From positions 1 through 5,322 of the forward strand of contig JACMOG010000749.1 of NCBI GenBank assembly GCA_014378125.1: a stretch of DNA of 5,322 nucleotides, in the 5' to 3' direction. The DNA is from Vitreoscilla sp. GTDB lineage: Bacteria; Pseudomonadota; Gammaproteobacteria; Burkholderiales; Burkholderiaceae. Both the position numbers and the translations under genes were made by a program. The notes beneath the pieces are model-generated. The model was not told the DNA's origin. It saw nothing but the letters and a program-made list of their open reading frames with translations, and searched no databases. Shown piece after piece: positions 1 to 4,396 of the stretch. How positions within the stretch are numbered: the first letter of the stretch is position 1; the number at the start of each line of letters is the position of its first letter.

Positions 1-253
1 CGACCGGGTCGTAGCGATAGCCGTGGCGATCCGATACCCAGCCCAGCGCGCCGCAGTTGGTCATCGCCACCGACATCCGGAAGCCGCCCGGCGTGACCAG
101 GTGGCGGAACGGCGCCGACTCGGCCACGCGCGCCACCGCGTCCTTCAGCCGCGCGGCCCGTTCCAGCGCGAAGCCGCGCAGCACGACGGCGCCGTCGTCG
201 AGGACCTCGTCCTCCAGCGCGGGCGCCTCGGCGGCGAACAGGTCGAGTGTCAT
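1..253 (-). CDS. alkB: AlkB, alpha-ketoglutarate/Fe(II)-dependent DNA/RNA dealkylase (N-terminal part, gene runs off window)
   Basis: Reading the minus strand from the ATG at 253 gives 84 residues beginning MTLDLFAAEAP, still open at the window edge. Segments PFRHLVTPGGF (48-58), MSVAMTNCG (60-68), LGW (70-72) and GYRY (78-81) match the N-terminal half of E. coli AlkB closely, in order and spacing. Trp72 and Tyr79 correspond to E. coli Trp69 and Tyr76, which line the pocket for the alkylated base. The family removes 1-methyladenine and 3-methylcytosine lesions by oxidative demethylation, using Fe(II), oxygen and 2-oxoglutarate. The HxD...H iron ligands lie beyond position 1 and cannot be checked. 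The start codon overlaps the stop of the upstream xth gene by one base (TGATG), and no strong separate ribosome-binding site is visible, so translation is probably coupled to xth. Identification is by recalled family sequence, and the match is unusually clear. Confidence 0.93.
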   Translation of the reverse strand, partial: MTLDLFAAEAPALEDEVLDDGAVVLRGFALERAARLKDAVARVAESAPFRHLVTPGGFRMSVAMTNCGALGWVSDRHGYRYDPV

Positions 254-1023
254 CAGCCCAGCGTCACCCAGGTGGGCGCGTGATCGCTCGCTTTCTCCTT
301 GCCGCGCTGCTCGCGGTCGACATTGGCGTCGACCAGGTGCGGACGCAGGTCGGGCGACAGCAGCAAGTGGTCGATGCGCAGGCCGGCGTTGCGCGGCCAG
401 CGGTTGCGCAGGTAGTCCCAGAACGTGTAGATGCGCTCGTCGGGATGCTTCTCGCGGAGGGCGTCGCACCAGCCCTGCTTCAGCAGCGCCGCGTACGCCG
501 CGCGGCTCTCGGGCTGCAGCAGCGCGTCCTTGAGCCACGAACGCGTGTCGTAGATGTCGAAGTCGGTGGGCACCACGTTGTAGTCGCCGGCCAGCACCAC
601 CGGACGCTTCTCCTTCAGCAAGGCCTTGGCATGCTGGTTGAAGCGCTCGAACCACGCCAGCTTGTAGTCGAACTTGGGCCCCGGCTGCGGGTTGCCGTTG
701 GGCAGGTAGAGCGACGCGATGACCACGCCGTCCACCTCGGCCTCGAGGTAGCGGCTGTGCGTGTCGTCGATGCCGCCCGGCAGCGCGCGCAGGCGCTCCA
801 CGGGCGTCGCGTCACGCGCGACGATGGCCACCCCGTTGTACGACTTCTGCCCCGACCAGATCGCGCCGTATCCGGCCGCCCGGATCGCCTCCAGCGGAAA
901 CGTCTCGTTCGAGGTCTTGATCTCCTGCAGGCACGCGACATCGGGCCGCGACTCGTCCAGCCACTCGAGCAGGCGCGGCAGGCGGCCGTTGATGCCGTTG
1001 ACGTTGTAGGTGGCGATCTTCAT
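253..1023 (-). CDS. xth: Exonuclease III family AP endonuclease
   Basis: This 256-residue protein of the endonuclease/exonuclease/phosphatase fold incises DNA at abasic sites and removes 3' blocking groups in base-excision repair. Numbered from MKIATYNVNGING, the visible active-site set is Asn7, Glu34 (LQEIK), Tyr106 (SLYLPNG), Asp147 and Asn149 (GDYNVVP), Asp218 (RIDHLLL) and the terminal Asp247-His248 pair (SDHAPTW). The full catalytic set is therefore present and the length is normal. I chose the ATG at 1023 because it places the catalytic Glu at 34, as in E. coli ExoIII, and the family normally begins MKI.YN.NG. An in-frame ATG at 1047 would add eight residues. Neither start has a good Shine-Dalgarno sequence. 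The stop codon shares one base with the alkB start, so the two repair genes form an operon. No convincing promoter was found in the upstream gap. Confidence 0.95.
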   Translation of the reverse strand: MKIATYNVNGINGRLPRLLEWLDESRPDVACLQEIKTSNETFPLEAIRAAGYGAIWSGQKSYNGVAIVARDATPVERLRALPGGIDDTHSRYLEAEVDGVVIASLYLPNGNPQPGPKFDYKLAWFERFNQHAKALLKEKRPVVLAGDYNVVPTDFDIYDTRSWLKDALLQPESRAAYAALLKQGWCDALREKHPDERIYTFWDYLRNRWPRNAGLRIDHLLLSPDLRPHLVDANVDREQRGKEKASDHAPTWVTLG

Positions 1024-1249
1024 GGCGGGGGTGCGAGCATTCGACATGCCCAGGGCGTTGCGGAAGGTCAGCCGGCGATCACTCGGTGAAGACTTGCTGC
1101 AGCATGAAGGATTCGATCATTCAGTCCGTTGCCCCCTTGTTGCTTCAATGCGTTCGTCGAAGCTTCAAGTCTGCCAGACGCGTCGCGCCGTTGCACTGCC
1201 AAGCACGAGGCCAGTTTGGCACACGGATCGTCGCCGCTATCATTTGCCA
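1024..1249. other. Divergent intergenic region between xth and the ankyrin-repeat gene
   Basis: About 225 bases separate two divergently transcribed genes. The plus-strand promoter for the ankyrin gene occupies its right end. On the minus strand I looked for an xth promoter and found only weak pieces, such as TTGAAG hexamers near 1142-1147 and 1163-1168, without a properly spaced -10 element. An 8-bp palindrome, GAAGCTTC, lies at about 1159-1166. The hexamer TGCCAA/TTGGCA occurs three times between 1197 and 1250. Short open frames crossing this stretch show no recognisable protein. Confidence 0.5.
1216..1243 (+). promoter_or_regulatory. Predicted sigma-70 promoter of the ankyrin-repeat gene
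   Basis: The -35 element TTGGCA (1216-1221, one mismatch to TTGACA) and the -10 element TATCAT (1238-1243, one mismatch to TATAAT) are separated by 16 bases. A start 6-8 bases past the -10 falls at about 1249-1251, on the ATG at 1250. The transcript would then be leaderless or nearly so. This fits the absence of any Shine-Dalgarno sequence in front of that ATG. Confidence 0.6.
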
Positions 1250-2018
1250 ATGATCCCCAAATCCCTCGCGGCCCTGCTTCTCGGATGCTTGATGTTGGGC
1301 CGCACCGCGGCGCAGACCGGCGAGATCTATTCGGCCGGCGAGACGTTCTCAGAGCCGGAACTGGGCCTCGTGCAGGCCATCCAATCGGGCGACGAAGCCG
1401 CGGCACGCGCGAAGATCGCGGCGGGCCTGGATCTCGACCGCCCGGTGGCACCGCCGGCCACTCAACTTCTTCATCGCCAACAACGACCTGCCGTCGATTC
1501 GCCTGGCGTTGAAGCTGGGCGCGGATCCGAACGCGAAGGGCAGCTTCTACTTCGACTCGTTCCGCTTCGCCTCCGAGTTCAACCGTGCCGATGCGATGGA
1601 CCTGCTGCTGCAGGCCGTTCCGTACTCGACGATGAACGACGAGGACCAGGCCCGGCGACTGGCCGACCTGCCCAGGATCAACACCGTGAACCACCTGTTC
1701 TCGGACACCGAATACCGGCTCGATCCCGCCCTGCTCCAGGTGGCGCTCAAGCACCACGCCAACTTCAACCTGCGGATGTCCGAGGTTGGCGGCGACACGC
1801 TGCTCACGAGCAACATGAACCTGAGCGGCTACGAGACGGTGCTCTGGCTGCTGGCCAACACCGACGCCGATCCGACGCTCGCCACCCGGTGGCACAAGAC
1901 GGTGGCGAGCATGACGGGCGAGTGGCTGCGCGGCATCAAGCCCGACGACCGGCATCGCAAGGTGATGCTGCTCAAGATCAAGGATGCGCTGGCCAGCAAG
2001 GGCATCGCGGTCGATTGA
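1250..2018 (+). pseudogene. Exported ankyrin-repeat protein, frameshifted near 1460
   Basis: From the ATG at 1250, one frame encodes a signal peptide (Lys4, hydrophobic 5-17, TAAQ near 19-22) and the start of an ankyrin repeat (LGLVQAIQSGDEAAARAKIAAG). The homologous reading continues in another frame as PLNFFIANNDLPSIRLALK then LGADPN, which completes a canonical repeat, and runs to the TGA at 2018 with further ankyrin-like helices (ADAMDLLLQ, LDPALLQVALKHHANFN, YETVLWLLANTDADP). Rejoined, the product is about 257 residues. The second part has no usable start of its own before a TTG at 1509, so it is not a separate gene. LLGC at 10-13 could also be read as a lipobox, making it a lipoprotein. 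The role is unknown; proteins of this kind are usually periplasmic scaffolds. Read straight through from 1250, translation would run in a wrong frame to about 2119. The break may be a true mutation or a sequencing error. Confidence 0.8.
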
Positions 2019-2021
2019 CGG

Positions 2022-2038
2022 CGATCGAACTTCGATCG
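2022..2038. terminator. Short perfect inverted repeat between convergent genes, possible bidirectional terminator
   Basis: CGATCGAA and TTCGATCG flank a single C at 2030, giving 8-bp arms (about 6-7 real pairs with a 3-base loop). The repeat fills most of the 24-base gap between the ankyrin stop at 2018 and the Lon-N protein stop at 2043, where a shared terminator would be expected. Neither strand has a T-tract after the stem and the stem is not especially GC-rich, so intrinsic termination is only a possibility. Confidence 0.35.
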
Positions 2039-2042
2039 GGCC

Positions 2043-2744
2043 TCAGGCGGCAAGCCCCATCTGCCCCAGCGTGTCCGCCACGAGTTCCAGCCGCAGCACC
2101 GGACTGTCGAGCGCCATGAGGCGATGCTTCAGCGCCGGCTCCAACGGCAGCATCTCGCACCACCGATTGGCCAGCCAGCCGCAGTCGTCCCAACGATACG
2201 GCTCGAGAAACGGCATCTCGAATCCACCCGCGCCGTCCTGCTCGATGCGCAGCGCGATGTCGCGCACCACGCCCTGCAAGGCCGCGCGCGTGAACGCCAG
2301 GTCGTCCGGCACGGGCACCTCGGCGTCGTCGGCCAACAGGGACACGTCGGCCACCCACAGTCCATGCTTCAGCAGCTCGCTGCGGTCGACGCGGAAGCGC
2401 TGCGATCCGACGCACTCGATCATCATCAGGCCCGGCTGAGGCCGCTCGAACTTCACGATGCGCGCCAGCGTGCCCACGGGATGGAACGCCTCGCGCGCGA
2501 AGCCTTCGGCGGCGTCGCTCGCGCGCTGGCGGGTGTCGCTTCCCTCGCTCAGGCACACCACGCCGAACGGCAGGCCGGCCTGGTGGCGGCCGCCGATCAT
2601 GTCGAGGTAGCGCAGCCCGAAGATGCGCAGCGGCAGCGAGCCGCCGGGAAACAGCACGGTCTGCAGCGGGAACAGCGGCAGTGCCTCGATCGTGGTCGGT
2701 AGGGTGGTCATGGCGTCGTCACTTGGCGATGGATGATCCCACAT
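2043..2744 (-). CDS. LON peptidase substrate-binding (Lon-N) domain protein, stand-alone
   Basis: The 233-residue protein consists almost entirely of the N-terminal substrate-binding domain of Lon protease, without the ATPase or protease domains. It opens with LPLFPLQTVLFPGG (22-35) and LRIFGLRYLDMI (39-50). It continues with the beta-rich core GTLARIVKFE (91-100) and GSQRFRV (113-119). It ends in a helical part with LPLEPALKHRLMALDSPVLRLEL (199-221), which is characteristic of the proteobacterial stand-alone family. The biochemical function of these proteins is not established; a role in binding unfolded protein is inferred from the Lon domain. The ATG at 2744 lies 6 bases after the tetR stop and has GGAG 10 bases upstream. 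The ATG at 2711 (MTTLPTTIEALPLFPL) fits the family N-terminus better but lacks a ribosome-binding site. Spacing suggests co-transcription with the TetR gene. Confidence 0.9.
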   Translation of the reverse strand: MWDHPSPSDDAMTTLPTTIEALPLFPLQTVLFPGGSLPLRIFGLRYLDMIGGRHQAGLPFGVVCLSEGSDTRQRASDAAEGFAREAFHPVGTLARIVKFERPQPGLMMIECVGSQRFRVDRSELLKHGLWVADVSLLADDAEVPVPDDLAFTRAALQGVVRDIALRIEQDGAGGFEMPFLEPYRWDDCGWLANRWCEMLPLEPALKHRLMALDSPVLRLELVADTLGQMGLAA

Positions 2745-2750
2745 GACGCT

Positions 2751-3434
2751 TCAACTCCGCGCAGCAGGCTCCGCCCTCAACGCCGCAAGCGTCCCCGTCG
2801 CCACCAGCACGCAAGTGCGGACGACATCCCGCCTGGCCAACTTGTAGCCGCCGGTCATCCACATCTTGGCCACCTGCAAGCCGGAGCCGACAAGCGCCCG
2901 CCCCAGCAACTCCCGCCTCGACTTCGACAACTTCAACGCCGGCTGCGTCGCCGCCAACGGCGCGATGGTGAGTTCGGCCATGGCGCGCGCCGACTCCTCG
3001 TACAGCGCGTCGATGGCCTCGCTGACGCCCAGCACCTCCACCAGCACGATGCGCGCGAAGCGTGGGTCGCGCACGGTGTCGAACCAGAGTTCGTAGGCGG
3101 CGGTGGTCTGGCGTTCGATGGCGGCGGCGTCGCCACGCCAGGCCTCGGAGCGGATCGACTCCTGCGTCAGGCGCGCGGCGAAGTCGTGCGTGAGGGTGCG
3201 ATATACCTCGGCCAGCAAGGCCTCCAGCGACGCGAACGACTCGTAGAAGTAGCGGTCGGTGAGGCCGGCCGTGGCGCAGATGCCGCGCACGGTGGCGCCG
3301 CGAAAGCCCTGGGTGCCGAACCGCTCGACGCCGGCCTCGACGAAACGGGCGCGACGTGCGGCCACGCGCTCCTCCAGCGCCACGCCGCCGTAGGCGCGGG
3401 CTGGCACGACGGTCGATTTCGCGGAGGCGGGCAT
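2751..3434 (-). CDS. TetR/AcrR-family transcriptional regulator
   Basis: The product is 227 residues from the ATG at 3434. It has an N-terminal helix-turn-helix of the TetR type at roughly residues 22-70: ERVAARRARFVEAG, then ERFGTQGFRGATVRGICATA, then the recognition helix in GLTDRYFYESF with the usual FYESFAS.EALL ending. The rest is a variable helical ligand-binding domain. It is transcribed divergently from the dehydrogenase/hydrolase operon, and a perfect 18-bp palindrome lies between them, so it most likely represses that operon and perhaps itself. The ligand is not deducible; the neighbours suggest a lipophilic alcohol, ketone or ester. The start is uncertain: an in-frame GTG at 3449 adds five residues, and AGGGGG directly abuts the ATG with no spacer. 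An N-terminal tail of some 20 residues before the HTH is polar and probably disordered. Confidence 0.93.
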   Translation of the reverse strand: MPASAKSTVVPARAYGGVALEERVAARRARFVEAGVERFGTQGFRGATVRGICATAGLTDRYFYESFASLEALLAEVYRTLTHDFAARLTQESIRSEAWRGDAAAIERQTTAAYELWFDTVRDPRFARIVLVEVLGVSEAIDALYEESARAMAELTIAPLAATQPALKLSKSRRELLGRALVGSGLQVAKMWMTGGYKLARRDVVRTCVLVATGTLAALRAEPAARS

Positions 3435-3442
3435 CCCCCTAT

Positions 3443-3471
3443 TTGACACGAAAGAGGCGTGCGCCTACGAT
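3443..3471 (+). promoter_or_regulatory. Predicted sigma-70 promoter of the dehydrogenase-hydrolase operon
   Basis: A perfect -35 hexamer TTGACA (3443-3448) is followed after exactly 17 bases by TACGAT (3466-3471), a good -10 element. Transcription should start near 3478, leaving a leader of about 60 bases before the ATG at 3539. This is the strongest promoter-like sequence in the window, which fits a gene that must be held down by a repressor. The -35 overlaps the alternative GTG start of the divergent tetR. Confidence 0.75.
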
Positions 3472-3483
3472 TCGATTCACATC

Positions 3484-3501
3484 TGACGACACGTGTCGTC
3501 A
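3484..3501. promoter_or_regulatory. 18-bp perfect palindrome, predicted TetR operator
   Basis: TGACGACACGTGTCGTCA is its own reverse complement over all 18 bases, centred between 3492 and 3493. It begins about 6 bases downstream of the predicted transcription start of the dehydrogenase operon, so a bound dimer would block initiation or early elongation. Size, symmetry and place between a tetR gene and its divergent neighbour are typical of TetR-family operators. A further half-site CGACAC lies at 3508-3513. Binding is inferred. Confidence 0.75.
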
Positions 3502-3529
3502 CTTTAGCGACACACGGACAACAAGTACT

Positions 3530-3533
3530 GGAG
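3530..3533 (+). promoter_or_regulatory. Ribosome-binding site of the dehydrogenase gene
   Basis: GGAG stands five bases before the ATG at 3539. It fixes this start rather than the upstream in-frame codons, which would run back through the promoter and operator. Confidence 0.7.
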
Positions 3534-3538
3534 ACGGC

Positions 3539-4396
3539 ATGGCGGGCTTGAAACCCTGGACATTGCGTGGCGGCGTGGTGGTGCTCACCGGCGCCGCCAG
3601 CGGCATTGGCGCGGCGCTGGCCGCCAACCTGGCGCGGCGCGGCATGCATTTGGCGCTGGTCGACCTGAACCCGGTCGGCCTGGAGGCCTCCGCGGCGCAG
3701 GCGCGCGCCGCCGGCGTCACCGTGAGCACCCATGTGCTGGACATTGCCGACCACGCCGCCGTGGCCGCCCTGCCCGCCGAGGTGCTGGCCCGGCACGGCC
3801 GCGTCACGGCGTTGGTGAACAACGCGGGTGTCGCACTCGGCGGGATGTTCGTCGACGTCGACGCCGACGACTTCGACTGGTTGATGAACATCAACTTCGG
3901 CGCCACCGTACGTCTCACTCGCGCGTTCCTGCCCGTGCTCGCACGCGAGAGCGCGGCGCAGCTCGTCAACGTGTCCAGCATCTTCGGCATCATCGCGCCG
4001 CCCGGGCAGACGGCCTACGCGGCGTCGAAGTTCGCGGTGCGCGGCTTCTCCGAATCGCTGCGACACGAGCTGGAGATGAGCGGCTCGCCGGTGGGCGTCA
4101 CGCTGGTGCATCCGGGCGGCGTGCGCACCGCCATCGCCGAGAACGCGCGCCTGGCCAAGGGCCTGGACGGCGCCGAGGTGGCGCGCGAGCGCGCCAACTG
4201 GCGCAGCCTGCTGGCGCTGTCGCCGGACAAGGCGGCCGAGATCATCGCTGTGGCCATCGAGCAACGCGCCCCGCGCGTGCTGGTGGGCAACGACGCCAAG
4301 GGCGCGGCGCTGGTGCAGCGGCTGTTCCCCGTGGGGTATTGGAAGCACGTGGCGCGGGACATCGCGCGCCGAGTGAAGAGCAAGAAGGCATCGTGA
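3539..4396 (+). CDS. Short-chain dehydrogenase/reductase (classical SDR), NAD-type
   Basis: The 285-residue protein has a Rossmann fold with every classical SDR motif. These are the glycine-rich TGAASGIG (17-24), an acidic Asp42 at the end of the second strand (LVDLN), which usually means NAD(H) preference, NNAG (94-97), the catalytic Asn119 (MNINFG), Ser147 (NVSSIFG), and Tyr160/Lys164 (YAASK). PGGVRT (192-197) follows the active site. The C-terminal part, VLVGNDAKGAALVQRLFPVGYW (247-268), and a basic tail resemble the SDR subgroup that includes mycobacterial SadH of the mymA operon. The family oxidises alcohols or reduces carbonyls; the substrate here is unknown. It is the first gene of an operon under the palindrome-bearing promoter, and its TGA overlaps the ATG of the downstream hydrolase by one base. 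Confidence 0.93.
   Translation: MAGLKPWTLRGGVVVLTGAASGIGAALAANLARRGMHLALVDLNPVGLEASAAQARAAGVTVSTHVLDIADHAAVAALPAEVLARHGRVTALVNNAGVALGGMFVDVDADDFDWLMNINFGATVRLTRAFLPVLARESAAQLVNVSSIFGIIAPPGQTAYAASKFAVRGFSESLRHELEMSGSPVGVTLVHPGGVRTAIAENARLAKGLDGAEVARERANWRSLLALSPDKAAEIIAVAIEQRAPRVLVGNDAKGAALVQRLFPVGYWKHVARDIARRVKSKKAS
4382..4388 (+). promoter_or_regulatory. Ribosome-binding site of the hydrolase gene, inside the dehydrogenase coding end
   Basis: AAGAAGG lies seven bases before the ATG at 4396. Together with the TGATG stop/start overlap it favours this start over the adjacent GTG at 4393, and it allows the hydrolase both coupled and direct initiation. Confidence 0.55.

Noticed and set aside
247..1089. 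Long plus-strand open frame of 280 codons opposite xth
   Set aside because: It is antisense to a gene with a complete set of active-site residues. The translation is low-complexity and rich in Arg/Val/Gln/His, as expected for a complementary frame in GC-rich DNA.
1142..1168. xth promoter on the minus strand using TTGAAG hexamers
   Set aside because: No -10-like hexamer lies at 16-18 bases from either copy.
1216..1235. Sigma-54 promoter starting TGGCAC at 1217
   Set aside because: The matching TTGC element at the required spacing is missing; the sequence fits a sigma-70 -35/-10 pair better.
1440..1470. Programmed ribosomal frameshift in the ankyrin gene
   Set aside because: There is no slippery heptamer, no stop codon at the shift point and no obvious stimulatory hairpin. 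Also, the shift would leave out the Pro of the TPL motif.
1509..2018. Separate gene beginning at TTG 1509
   Set aside because: The codons just before it in the same frame complete an ankyrin repeat, and there is no ribosome-binding site, so this is the distal part of the frameshifted gene.
1010..2119. Single plus-strand open frame of 369 codons spanning the ankyrin gene
   Set aside because: Only codons from 1250 to about 1462 match the ankyrin protein. Upstream it overlaps the xth start and downstream it reads the wrong frame, with compositionally biased sequence.
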